Notes: a model not told the origin generated them from the letters alone. A stretch of 64,000 nucleotides of DNA from Falsiroseomonas selenitidurans (GCF_012103215.1 NZ_JAAVNE010000002.1:62001-126000), one strand, 5' to 3'; counted from the stretch's first letter, positions 39,748 through 48,551 are shown. Numbers and translations are program-made.

Positions 39748-41718
39748 TCAGCGGAACGGCCAGGGCAAGTCGAAATACTCCTGCAGCAGGCCGCCGGGGA
39801 AGACCAGGTTCAGCGCATTGGCCAGTACGAGCATCAGGCCGCCCGCACCGGCGGTCAGCGCCACCGCCTGCACCCAGGAAGACCGCGCCACGACCCGCAG
39901 GAAGACCATGAAAAAGCCGACCAGCGCGGCGAAGAAGCCAACCAGGCCGATCGCGCCCATGAAGCCCAGGAACCACAGCAGGAAGCGCCACGGCCCGCCA
40001 TCGCGGGCCTCGGCCTCGCTGTCGAAATTGGCGGACCCCGCGGCGACCGGGCCGCGCGCCTGCTGCACCAGCAGCAGCAGCGTCGCCAGCCCGCCGACGA
40101 TGCCGACCGCGATCGGGAAGATCTGCGCGAGGAAGGAGACGCCCAGCCCCTGCTGGATGGCGAAGCCGAAGCCGGCCAGCACGACGCAGGAGAAGGCGAT
40201 CTGCGGCGTCATGTTGCGCGCGACGGAGGTCTCCGCCGAGCCTTCGGTGTGGATCGTGCTGCCGCTCTTCGTCCCGCGCAGACCGGCCCAGATGGAAATG
40301 ATCGTGATGGCCGCGATCACCAGCACCAGCGGCCGCGTCACGAAGCCCCAGCCATAGAACTGCACCGCCTGGTACAGGTAGCGCTCCCCACCCAGCGCCA
40401 GGACGAAGCCGATGAGGAAGGCGGGCCGTGACCAGCCGAAGCGGCGCAGGAAGATGCCGAGGATGCCCATGAACAGCAGCGCCATCAGGTCGGCGAAGCT
40501 GCGCGTCGCCTGGAAGGCGGCGAAGCAGATCACCATGATCATGAAGGGCGCGATCAGCGCGTAGCGCACCGCCGTCAGCTTCGCGATCCCCGGCGCCAGC
40601 AGGATGCACATCGCCGTGCCGATGACGTTGGCGATCGCGAGCGACCAGATGATGGTGTAGGTGATGCCGAGGTCGGTGCTGGCCATGCCCGGGCCGGGCT
40701 GGATGCCGAGCAGGATCATCGCGGCGAGGAAGATCGCCATCGAGCCGGAACCCGGGATGCCGAACAGCAGCGTCGGCAGCAGCGCCCCGGCCGCGGTGGC
40801 GTTGTTGGCGGATTCGGGCGCGATCACGCCGCGGATGTCACCCTTGCCGAATTGCGACTTGTCCCGCGTGGTCTGCACCACATGGCCATAGGCGATCCAG
40901 TCCACCACGCTGCCACCGATGCCGGGGATCGCGCCGATCAGCGCGCCGATGCCGGAACAGCGCAGCGTCAGCCAGATGTTGCCCAGCGTGTCCCGCACGC
41001 CGCGGAACCAGCCGCGGCCGAGCTGCGCACCCTGCGCGATGGAACCGCCGCCGCGCAGCAGGTCCAGGATCTCCGGCAGCGCGAAGATGCCGAGCGCCAC
41101 GGTGACCAGCGGAATGCCATCGATCAGGTACAGCAGGTTGAAGTCCATGCGGTATTCGCTGGTGGCCGGCGCCGCGCCGACCAGCCCGAAGCCGAGGCCG
41201 AGGCAGGCGGAGGCGATGCCCTTCACCATGTTGGCGCCCGACAGCACGCCCACCATCGAAAGCCCGAACAGCGTCAGCATGAACAGCTCGGCGGTGCCGA
41301 AGGACAGGATGATCGGGCTGGCGATCAGCACGGCGAAGGTCAGCAGCAGCGCGCCGAACAGCCCGCCGATCATCGAGGCCGCGAAGGCCGCCGACAGCGC
41401 GCGCGCCGCCTGGCCCTGCTTGGCCAGCGGAAAGCCGTCCAGCACCGTGGCCTGGGAGGCCGAGGAGCCGGGGATGCCCATCAGGATGGAGGTGAAGGTA
41501 TCGGCGGTCGGGATGATGGCCAGCAGGCCGATCAGCATGGCGAGCGCCGAGGTCGCATCCATGCCGTACAGGAAGGGCAGCAGCAGCGACAGGCCGGCGA
41601 TGCCGCCCACCCCTGGCAGCACGCCGATCACCAGGCCAAGGCTGACGCCGGCCAGCATGTAGCTCATGTGCTGCAGCGTCAGCAGATTGCCGAGCGTCGC
41701 GAAGAACAGGTCGATCAT
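39748..41718 (-). CDS. Fused TctA-TctB tripartite tricarboxylate transporter membrane protein
   Basis: A 656-aa membrane protein. Residues about 1-490 are TctA, with about 12 helices (GVLPGVGGIAGLSLLLPFLY near residue 35, GIPGSSASQATVLDGFPLA near 78, AIPGIGGSVVDWIAYGHVVQ near 265). Residues about 510-656 carry four more helices in a TctB pattern and end with NLVFPGG. In most bacteria these are two proteins. The fusion forms the whole transmembrane part; the Bug protein at 41785 supplies the periplasmic component. The gene lies between the Bug and PrpF genes in one unit. Confidence 0.88.
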   Translation of the reverse strand: MIDLFFATLGNLLTLQHMSYMLAGVSLGLVIGVLPGVGGIAGLSLLLPFLYGMDATSALAMLIGLLAIIPTADTFTSILMGIPGSSASQATVLDGFPLAKQGQAARALSAAFAASMIGGLFGALLLTFAVLIASPIILSFGTAELFMLTLFGLSMVGVLSGANMVKGIASACLGLGFGLVGAAPATSEYRMDFNLLYLIDGIPLVTVALGIFALPEILDLLRGGGSIAQGAQLGRGWFRGVRDTLGNIWLTLRCSGIGALIGAIPGIGGSVVDWIAYGHVVQTTRDKSQFGKGDIRGVIAPESANNATAAGALLPTLLFGIPGSGSMAIFLAAMILLGIQPGPGMASTDLGITYTIIWSLAIANVIGTAMCILLAPGIAKLTAVRYALIAPFMIMVICFAAFQATRSFADLMALLFMGILGIFLRRFGWSRPAFLIGFVLALGGERYLYQAVQFYGWGFVTRPLVLVIAAITIISIWAGLRGTKSGSTIHTEGSAETSVARNMTPQIAFSCVVLAGFGFAIQQGLGVSFLAQIFPIAVGIVGGLATLLLLVQQARGPVAAGSANFDSEAEARDGGPWRFLLWFLGFMGAIGLVGFFAALVGFFMVFLRVVARSSWVQAVALTAGAGGLMLVLANALNLVFPGGLLQEYFDLPWPFR

Positions 41719-41752
41719 CGGGCAGGTGGCCTTCGCGGCGCGGGACGGCGGG

Positions 41753-41770
41753 GCGGCGCCTCGGCGCCGC
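41753..41770 (-). terminator. Hairpin between Bug and TctA-TctB genes
   Basis: GCGGCGCC (41753-41760) and GGCGCCGC (41763-41770) form a perfect 8-bp stem with a very small loop in the 66-bp intercistronic gap. It probably limits read-through or protects the binding-protein message. Confidence 0.4.
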
Positions 41771-41784
41771 GCCCGCCCGGCCGC

Positions 41785-42900
41785 TCAGAAGCGGACGTTG
41801 TGGTTGGTGGTGAGGAAGTTCCGCACCCAGGCGCGGGCCTCGGGCTTGATGCTGGTGGCAACGCGGTAGACCGCATCCACGTCATCGCCCACCGCCTGCT
41901 TGTACTCGCCCAGCACATCGCCCTTGCGCGCCTGCAGCTCCGGGTCCGCCACCGCATCGGCGAAGGCCTTCTTGTAGGCGGCGACGATGTTGGCCGGCGT
42001 GCCCTGCGGCAGCAGCGCCGGCTTCTGCCCGGCGAAGCCGGAGGCGAAGAAGGCGAGGTAGGCGTCGAACTCCACGCCCGACGGCTTGCGGCCGTTCAGC
42101 ATCTCGTACACCTCGACGAAATGCGGCAGGTCCGGGAAGGACGGATCGCGCTGCACATTGCCCTGGCCGTCCAGCACGCCGTAGGAGAACATCGGCACTG
42201 CTGTCCCCGCCTGCACCAGCGGCATCACCTGGGTGAGGAAGGCGGAGGAGGTCTGGTAGTCGATGGTGATCTCGCCACGCATCAGGCCGAGCCGCGCCTC
42301 GCCACGCCCGCGCATGCCGAAGACGAAGCGCACATTCAGCCCGAGCAGGCGGAAGGCCAGCATTGGCACGAGGTCGAGCGAGGTCGCGCCCTGGCTGCCA
42401 TAGACCAGTTCCCGGTCGCGCAGCCGGCCGAGCTGGGACGCATTCTCGATGCCCAGGCTCTTCGGCAGGTAGACCACGCCGCCGGTGGGCGAGACATAGG
42501 TCGGGATCATCTTGGTGTAGTCGTAGCGCACCCGCGGATCGCCCAGCAGGTAGGGGAACTGGGTGGAGCCGGAGGTGCCGATGAAGCTCAGCCCGTCCGG
42601 CCGCGCGCGCTGGTAGAAGGTGTTGGTGCCGGTGATGGAGCCGCCGCCAGGCACGTTGCGAACGATGACGTTCGGCCTGCCCGGCAGGTGCTTGGCGAGA
42701 TAGGGCGCCATGAAGCGCGCCCAGACGTCGCTGCCGCCGGCTTCAGCGAACGGGATGACGAATTCGATGGTCCGGCCGGCGAAGTCCTGCGCCTGCGCCG
42801 AACCGGCGAAGGGCGCCGTGGCCGCGGCGGCGCCGAGGCCGGCACCCAGGCGAAGCAGGTCGCGGCGGCCGGACAGGTAGGGGGTGCCTGGACGTGTCAT
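41785..42900 (-). CDS. Bug/TctC-like solute-binding protein, twin-arginine signal
   Basis: A 371-aa precursor with a Tat-type signal (SGRRDLLRLGAGLGAAAAT). The mature part opens RTIEFVIPFAEAGGSDVWAR and has a nonstandard Bug core (NVIVRNVPGGGSITGTNTF, LVYGSQGATSLDLVPMLAF), closer to a divergent subgroup than to ordinary Bug proteins. It heads the Tct - PrpF - Ldh_2 unit and is the likely partner of the fused permease. It is divergent from another Bug gene; the 267-bp gap between them is locally AT-rich near 43020-43075 but shows no clear element. Confidence 0.86.
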   Translation of the reverse strand: MTRPGTPYLSGRRDLLRLGAGLGAAAATAPFAGSAQAQDFAGRTIEFVIPFAEAGGSDVWARFMAPYLAKHLPGRPNVIVRNVPGGGSITGTNTFYQRARPDGLSFIGTSGSTQFPYLLGDPRVRYDYTKMIPTYVSPTGGVVYLPKSLGIENASQLGRLRDRELVYGSQGATSLDLVPMLAFRLLGLNVRFVFGMRGRGEARLGLMRGEITIDYQTSSAFLTQVMPLVQAGTAVPMFSYGVLDGQGNVQRDPSFPDLPHFVEVYEMLNGRKPSGVEFDAYLAFFASGFAGQKPALLPQGTPANIVAAYKKAFADAVADPELQARKGDVLGEYKQAVGDDVDAVYRVATSIKPEARAWVRNFLTTNHNVRF

Positions 42901-43167
42901 GTTGTGTCTCCCGAAACTTCTTGGCGGGTTGGCTCCCGCACCGCCAGATCAATAGCGTCGGAAACCCGGCCGAAGCAAAGCCCTCGTTTCCCACGCCGCA
43001 TGCCGCCGCGCCGCGACGGCATTCCAGTTTCGGTCTTTGTCGCAAAAGCGATGGCTCGTCCATCTTTCTTGTTGGTCCGGCGCGAGGATGCGGGGGTGAC
43101 GGCCCCGGACGCACCCGGCACAATGGCGCATCAGGCGTGCCGAGACGCGCCAGCCGGAGGATACAAG

Positions 43168-44148
43168 ATGCATCGCAGACAGGCCCTGGGACTCGCCGGC
43201 GCCGCGCTCGCCGCCCCCCTCCTCGCCACCGGCGCCGCCCGCGCGCAGGACGCCTGGCCGATCCGCCAGGTGCGCGTGGTGATTCCCTTCGCCGCCGGCG
43301 GGCCGCAGGACATTCCCGCGCGCATCATCGCCGAACGGCTGAGCCGCACGCTGGGCGCCACCTTCATCGTGGAGAATCGGCCCGGCGTCGGCGGCGGCCT
43401 GGGCGCGCAGATGGTGGCGAACTCGGCGCCCGATGGCGGGACGCTGCTGTTCATCTCCTCCTCCGTCGCCATCCTGCCGACGCTGCAGAAGCAGTTGAAC
43501 TTCGACCCGCGCCGCGACCTGGCGCCGCTGACCGTGGTCTGCGACGTGCCGGCCGGGCTGATGGTGCGCATCGACAGCCGCTTCGACAGCCTGGCGTCGC
43601 TGCTGGCGGAAGCGAAGGCCAATCCGGGCAAGCTCACCTACGGCTCGGGCGGCGTCGGCTCCGCCAACCACCTGGCCGGGGCGCAATTCGCGGCGCTGGC
43701 GGGCATCGAGACGGTGCACGTGCCCTATCGCGGCATCAGCCAGGCGGTGAACGCGATCTACACCGGGGAGATCGACTACATCTTCGGCAGTTCGGTGGAG
43801 GTGCTGGCGCATTACCGCCAGGGGCGCGCCCGCCTGCTGGGCATGACCATGCCGCAGCGCGTGCCCGCGGTGCCGGAAATTCCCGCCATCGCCGAGCAGG
43901 TGCCGGGCTTCACCGCGCCGAACTGGTTCGCGATGTTCGCGCCGAAGGGCATGCCGGCCCCGCTGATGCAGCGCCTGGTTGCGGAGCTGAAGGCAATGCA
44001 CAATGACGAGGTGCTGGTCAGCCGCCTTGGCCCCGCCGCCGCCATCGTCCGCATGGATGGGCCGGAGGCGCTGGCGGCGCAGCTGGCGGCGGAGATCCCG
44101 CGCTGGGAAGGCGTGATCCGCAGCGCCGGCATCAACCCGCAGGGCTGA
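43168..44148 (+). CDS. Bug/TctC-family periplasmic solute-binding protein
   Basis: A 326-aa precursor with signal peptide MHRRQALGLAGAALAAPLLA (cleavage after ARA), then WPIRQVRVVIPFAAGGPQDI, ENRPGVGGGLGAQMVANSAP and TYGSGGVGSANHLAGAQF, all Bug hallmarks. The ATG at 43168 has GGAGG 7 bases upstream; the frame is open far upstream but lacks any family similarity. No membrane components follow it, so it is an orphan. It ends 20 bp before the convergent oxyR stop. Confidence 0.9.
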   Translation: MHRRQALGLAGAALAAPLLATGAARAQDAWPIRQVRVVIPFAAGGPQDIPARIIAERLSRTLGATFIVENRPGVGGGLGAQMVANSAPDGGTLLFISSSVAILPTLQKQLNFDPRRDLAPLTVVCDVPAGLMVRIDSRFDSLASLLAEAKANPGKLTYGSGGVGSANHLAGAQFAALAGIETVHVPYRGISQAVNAIYTGEIDYIFGSSVEVLAHYRQGRARLLGMTMPQRVPAVPEIPAIAEQVPGFTAPNWFAMFAPKGMPAPLMQRLVAELKAMHNDEVLVSRLGPAAAIVRMDGPEALAAQLAAEIPRWEGVIRSAGINPQG

Positions 44149-44168
44149 TGGGTTGGTGGCGGCGTCGC

Positions 44169-45107
44169 TCAGGCCAGCGTCGCCGCCACCTTCACCGCGC
44201 TCTGCTCGCCCAGGATCTCCCGGATCGCCTGGCGCAGCAGGCGCACGTCGCGGATGCGGCTGAAGCCGGGGCGGTGGAACAGCGCCACGTCGCGCGCCAT
44301 GCTGCCATCGCCGATGCGGCGATAGGCCACCATGTCGTCCAGCAGCGCACCCACCTGCACGGCGAGCTGCGGCATGAAGGAACAGCCGACGCCGGCGGCG
44401 ACCATCTGGCGCAGCGTCTCCAGGCTGGCGGCCTGCAATTCGGGCCGGTCCTCCTGCAGCCGGGTCGGGCAATAGGCCAGGGCGTGGTCGCGCAGGCAGT
44501 GGCCCTCGCTCATCAGGATCAGCTCGGCCACCGGGATATCCTCCCGCGTCACCTGCTCCACCCGGGCCAGCGGGTGGTCGCGCGGCACCACCAGCACGAA
44601 TTCCTCGCGGAACAGCCGCAGCTCCGTCAGCTCCGGCCCCGGCAGGGGCGAAGCGGCCAGGATCGCATCCAGCTCCCCTTCCTCCACCTGCCGGGCGATC
44701 TGCCGCGTCAGCCCCTCGGACAGCAGCAGGCGCAGCTGCGGGAAGCGCGCGCGCAGCGGCTTCAGCAGGAAGGGCACCAGGTAGGGGCCGAGCGTGGAAA
44801 TGACGCCGAGCCGGAAGGTGCCCTCCAGCGGCGCGGCGCCGGCGGCCGCGATCTCGAACATCCGCCGCGCCTCGGACACCACCAGCCGCGCCTGCGCCAC
44901 CAGCTCCGCCCCGCGCGCCGTCACCAGCACGCCACGCGGCGCGCGCTCGAAGCACTCCACCTGCAGCAATTCCTCGATCTTGCGGATCTGCGCGGACAGC
45001 GTCGGCTGGCTGACGGCACAGGCCTGGGCGGCGCGGCCGAAGCTGAGATGCTCGGCCACCGCCAGCAGGTATTCCAGGTCGCGCAGCGACAGGCCGGCGA
45101 GGGTCAT
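44169..45107 (-). CDS. oxyR: OxyR-type LysR family hydrogen-peroxide sensor
   Basis: A 312-aa LysR regulator with the winged-helix region LSFGRAAQACAVSQPTLSAQ. The redox centre of OxyR is present: Cys204 and Cys213 in EGHCLRDHALAYC, with the same nine-residue spacing as Cys199 and Cys208 of E. coli OxyR. Peroxide should form a disulfide between them and switch the protein to an activator of antioxidant genes. No catalase or alkyl hydroperoxide reductase gene is adjacent; dps at the window start is a possible target. Neighbours are a convergent Bug gene and a divergent CaiB/BaiF gene. Confidence 0.88.
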   Translation of the reverse strand: MTLAGLSLRDLEYLLAVAEHLSFGRAAQACAVSQPTLSAQIRKIEELLQVECFERAPRGVLVTARGAELVAQARLVVSEARRMFEIAAAGAAPLEGTFRLGVISTLGPYLVPFLLKPLRARFPQLRLLLSEGLTRQIARQVEEGELDAILAASPLPGPELTELRLFREEFVLVVPRDHPLARVEQVTREDIPVAELILMSEGHCLRDHALAYCPTRLQEDRPELQAASLETLRQMVAAGVGCSFMPQLAVQVGALLDDMVAYRRIGDGSMARDVALFHRPGFSRIRDVRLLRQAIREILGEQSAVKVAATLA

Positions 45108-45218
45108 GGCGCAATCCTTCCGGATGGGGGCTGAAGCCTTCGCACCGCGCGGCTGAACGATGCGGCAGGGCATCAGATACGCGCCGCCAGGGGGGCGGGT
45201 CCAGGGGGTGACGGCGGC

Positions 45219-45269
45219 GCCGGATTGACCACCCCGGCCGCCCCGCCTACCCCTGAGCGGGCAGGAGGA
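45219..45269 (+). promoter_or_regulatory. Candidate promoter and ribosome binding site of CaiB/BaiF gene 3
   Basis: The 20-base block (45219-45238) matches that upstream of the NIPSNAP gene (6482-6501) at 19 of 20 positions. It contains TTGACC (45225-45230); after 17 bases comes TACCCC (45248-45253). AGGAGG (45263-45268) precedes the GTG start at 45276. Confidence 0.45.
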
Positions 45270-45275
45270 AGCCGC

Positions 45276-46529
45276 GTGGACAGGGACCAGACGCAGCCGC
45301 GCCAGCCGAAGCGGCGCCGGGAATTCAACGCCGCGGCGCAGGGCGCGCTCGACGGGGTGCGGGTGGTGGACCTCTCCCGCCTCGTCGCCGGCAACATGCT
45401 CACCAAGGTGCTGGCCGACCATGGGGCGGAGGTGCTGAAGGTGGAGCCGCCGGCCGGCGACAGCCTGCGCGCCTGGAAGGTGGGCGGCATCGAGACCGCC
45501 TGGAAGACCTGGTGCCGCAACAAGCGCAGCCTGTGCCTGGACCTGCGCCAGGCGCCGGCGGTGGCGGTGGTGAAGCGCCTGGCGGAAGGGGCGGCCATCC
45601 TCGTCGAAAGCTTCCGCCCCGGCGTGCTGGAGGAGATGGGCCTGGCGCCCGAAACCCTGCTGGCGCTGAACCCGCGGCTGGTCATCGTCCGCATCTCCGG
45701 CTGGGGGCAGACCGGCCCCTACCGCCACAAGCCCGGCTTCGGCACGCTGGTGGAAGGCTATGCCGGATTCGCGGCGCTGAACGGCTTCGCCGACCGCGAA
45801 CCGGTGCTGCCGCCGATGTTCATGGCGGATGCCTATGCCGGGCTCTACGGCGCCTCCGCCGTCATGATCGCGCTGCGCCACGCCGAAGCCACCGGGCAGG
45901 GGCAGGTCATCGACCTCTCGCTGTTCGAGCCGATGTTCACGGTGCTGGAACCGCAGATGGCGAATTGGCGGGTCAGCGGCAAGGTGAAGCCGCGCACCGG
46001 CAGCCGCAGCACCAACACCGCGCCACGCAACGCCTACCGCACCCGCGACGGCGGCTGGCTGAGCCTGTCCACCTCCACCCAGGCGGTCTTCGTGCGCCTG
46101 ATGCACAGCATCGGCCGGCCGGAACTGGTGGACGACCCGCGCTTCCGCAGCAACCCCGACCGCCTGGCGAACATCGACATCATCGACGGCATCATCCGCG
46201 ACGCGCTCGGCCAGATGGACCGCGCCGAGGCCCTGGCGAAGTTCGACCGCGACGGGGTCACCATCGGCCCGATCATGGACGTGGCGGAGCTGGACCAGGA
46301 CGCCTACATCGCCGATCGCGAAGCCCTGGTGGAAGTGCCGGACGCGGACATGCCGGACGGCACCCTGCCCATGCACGGCGAAGTCCCGCGCCTGTCCCTC
46401 ACCCCCGGCATCCTGCGCAACCCGGCGCCCCGCCTCGGCGAACACAACGACACCGTGCTGACCCCCCTGCTGGGTGCCACCGAACTCGCCCGCCTGCGCG
46501 CGGCGGGCGTGGTGCTGGGCGAGGGGTGA
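45276..46529 (+). CDS. CaiB/BaiF CoA-transferase-like protein 3, catalytic aspartate replaced
   Basis: A 417-aa protein of the family III CoA-transferase fold: GVRVVDLSRLVAGNMLTKVL, HGAEVLKVEPPAGDSLR and FRPGVLEEMGL are normal. At the site of the catalytic Asp (Asp136 and Asp185 in the two other copies here) it has Gly156, in HKPGFGTLVEGYAG. Classical acyl-Asp chemistry is therefore unlikely without another residue. It may be a CoA-binding isomerase/racemase-like or transferase subgroup with a different mechanism. The GTG start at 45276 is supported by AGGAGG. Two strong hairpins follow the stop codon. Confidence 0.87.
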   Translation: MDRDQTQPRQPKRRREFNAAAQGALDGVRVVDLSRLVAGNMLTKVLADHGAEVLKVEPPAGDSLRAWKVGGIETAWKTWCRNKRSLCLDLRQAPAVAVVKRLAEGAAILVESFRPGVLEEMGLAPETLLALNPRLVIVRISGWGQTGPYRHKPGFGTLVEGYAGFAALNGFADREPVLPPMFMADAYAGLYGASAVMIALRHAEATGQGQVIDLSLFEPMFTVLEPQMANWRVSGKVKPRTGSRSTNTAPRNAYRTRDGGWLSLSTSTQAVFVRLMHSIGRPELVDDPRFRSNPDRLANIDIIDGIIRDALGQMDRAEALAKFDRDGVTIGPIMDVAELDQDAYIADREALVEVPDADMPDGTLPMHGEVPRLSLTPGILRNPAPRLGEHNDTVLTPLLGATELARLRAAGVVLGEG

Positions 46530-46546
46530 GAGGCGCTGGGCGGCCG

Positions 46547-46603
46547 GCGGGGAGGGCGCTGCCCTCCCCGCACCCCTCCCGCCAAAGGGCGGCGGCCCTT
46601 TGG
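46547..46603 (+). terminator. Double hairpin after CaiB/BaiF gene 3
   Basis: GCGGGGAGGGC/GCCCTCCCCGC (46547-46557 and 46561-46571, 3-base loop) is followed by CCAAAGGGC/GCCCTTTGG (46582-46590 and 46595-46603, 4-base loop). The pair begins about 17 bp past the stop codon and likely ends transcription. It also resembles a dispersed intergenic repeat block. The remainder of the gap to 46793 contains further GC palindromes around 46709-46726 but no gene. Confidence 0.6.
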
Positions 46604-46793
46604 AAACCCATGAGGCTTGAGCAGGAGAGGAGGGGGCCAGGACGGCCGCTGGCCCCACGGTTCCGCCGGCCCCCTGCGGGACCACCCGCGCGCCCTTCCC
46701 GTCGCCACGCCCCGCGCGCGCGGGGCTGCCATGCGCGGGGTGGCATCGCTTTGTTGGCGGAAGGCCCCTCGCATGGGGTAAAGCACCGGCACC

Positions 46794-48536
46794 ATGCCCT
46801 TTCCCGTAGACCTTCCCAAGCCCATTGCCCTGGCCCTGGCCGAGCGTGGCTATGACGAGCCCACCCCTGTCCAGGCCGCGGTGCTGGATCCGGCGACGGA
46901 GGGGCGGGACCTGCTGGTGTCCGCCCAGACCGGCTCCGGCAAGACCGTGGCCTTCGGCCTGGCCATTGCGGCCCAGGTGCTGGAGGCAGGGCGGAGTGGC
47001 CGGCCGCTGGCGCTGGTGATCGCGCCGACGCGCGAACTGGCGATGCAGGTGCGGGACGAACTGGCCTGGCTCTATGGCGGCACCGGCGCGCGGGTGATCG
47101 CTTGTGTCGGCGGCACCGATGTGCGGGCGGACCGGCGCGCCCTGTCGCAGGGGGCGGAGATCGTCGTCGGCACGCCGGGGCGGCTGCGGGACCATCTGGA
47201 GCGGGCCAATCTCGACCTCTCCCAGCTGCGCGCCGCGGTGCTGGACGAGGCGGACGAGATGCTGGACATGGGCTTCCGGGACGATCTGGAAGCCATCCTG
47301 GAGGGTGCGCCGGAAGCCCGCCGCACCTTGATGTTCTCCGCCACCGTGCCGCGGGAGATCGTGGCGCTGGCGGCCTCCTACCAGCGGAATGCGCTGCGCA
47401 TCGCGGCGACGGTGGAGGGGGAGCGGCACGGCGACATCGCCTATCGCGCCATGCTGGTCGGGCCGCGGGAGGTCGAGGCCGCCGTGGTCAATGCGCTGCG
47501 CTGGTATGAATCCGGCGGCGCGCTGGTCTTCTGCAACACGCGGGAACAGGTGAACCGGCTGCATGGCAGCCTCTCGGAGCGCGGCTTCTCCGCCGTCGCC
47601 CTGTCCGGGGAGCTGACCCAGGCGGAGCGCAACCGCGCGCTGCAGGCCCTGCGCGACCGCCGCGCCCGGGTCTGCGTGGCGACGGACGTGGCCGCCCGCG
47701 GCATTGACCTGCCGGATCTCGGCCTCGTGATCCATGCCGAGCTGCCGCGCGACAAGGAAACCCTGCAGCACCGTTCCGGCCGCACCGGCCGGGCCGGGCG
47801 CAAGGGTGTGGCCGTGCTTCTGGTGGCGCATAGCCGCCGCCGGCTGGCCGAGCGCCTGCTGTCGGCCGCGCGGATCCAGGCCGAATGGTCGGCGCCGCCG
47901 AGCGCCGAGGATGTTCGCGCCAAGGACCGGGAGCGCCTGGCGCTCCAGGCCCGCGCCGCGACCGATGCGGTGGCGGAGGAGGAGGATCTGGAACTGGTCC
48001 GTGCGCTGCTGGCCGAGCGCCCGGCGGAGCAGGTGGCGGCCGCGCTGTTCCGCGCGCTGCGGTCCAGCCTGCCGGCGCCGGAGGAGCTTTCCGTGCTGCC
48101 GCCGCCGGCCCCGCGCCCGCCACGCGAAGGCGGCGGGGATGGCGTGTGGTTCCGCCTTTCCATCGGCCGGCACGACCAGGCGGATCCGCGCTGGATCCTG
48201 CCCTTCGTCTGCCGCCGCGGCGATCTGACGCGGCGCGAGATCGGGCGGATCGAGGTGATGGACCGCGAGACGCGGGTGGAGATCGCCCCCTGGGCCGCCG
48301 CCCGCTTCGCCGCCGCGGCGCAGCAGGCGACGGGCGACGAGGATGACCGCATCCGGATCGAGCCGATGGCCCATGTGCCGCTGCCGAGCCGCGCGCCGCC
48401 GCGCCAGCCGCCGCGCGCGCCGCGCCCCTATCCGCCGCGTGGCGAGCGCCCGGTGGCGGCCCATGCCGCCTCGCAGGCCCCGCGCGGCCCGGCCCGGCCC
48501 TACCCCGCCAGCAAGCGCCCCCCGCGCGGCGACTGA
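46794..48536 (+). CDS. DEAD-box ATP-dependent RNA helicase
   Basis: A 580-aa helicase with all core motifs: Q-motif GYDEPTPVQ, AQTGSGKT, PTRELA, TPGR, DEAD (VLDEADEMLDMGF), SAT, then ATDVAARGID and HRSGRTGRAG in domain 2. Residues about 460-530 (WFRLSIGRHDQADPRWILPF) resemble the DbpA/DeaD RNA-binding domain, followed by a basic Pro/Arg-rich tail. It should remodel structured RNA in ribosome assembly, decay or cold adaptation (DeaD/CsdA-like). It is a single-gene unit with a good terminator. Confidence 0.93.
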   Translation: MPFPVDLPKPIALALAERGYDEPTPVQAAVLDPATEGRDLLVSAQTGSGKTVAFGLAIAAQVLEAGRSGRPLALVIAPTRELAMQVRDELAWLYGGTGARVIACVGGTDVRADRRALSQGAEIVVGTPGRLRDHLERANLDLSQLRAAVLDEADEMLDMGFRDDLEAILEGAPEARRTLMFSATVPREIVALAASYQRNALRIAATVEGERHGDIAYRAMLVGPREVEAAVVNALRWYESGGALVFCNTREQVNRLHGSLSERGFSAVALSGELTQAERNRALQALRDRRARVCVATDVAARGIDLPDLGLVIHAELPRDKETLQHRSGRTGRAGRKGVAVLLVAHSRRRLAERLLSAARIQAEWSAPPSAEDVRAKDRERLALQARAATDAVAEEEDLELVRALLAERPAEQVAAALFRALRSSLPAPEELSVLPPPAPRPPREGGGDGVWFRLSIGRHDQADPRWILPFVCRRGDLTRREIGRIEVMDRETRVEIAPWAAARFAAAAQQATGDEDDRIRIEPMAHVPLPSRAPPRQPPRAPRPYPPRGERPVAAHAASQAPRGPARPYPASKRPPRGD

Positions 48537-48551
48537 CCGCCCCAGGCAAGT

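Noticed and set aside
40852..43167. Very long open frame upstream of the Bug gene at 43168 on the plus strand
   Set aside because: It is a His/Gln/Arg-rich shadow opposite the Tct and Bug genes, an effect of high GC; a clear signal peptide and ribosome binding site define the real start at 43168.
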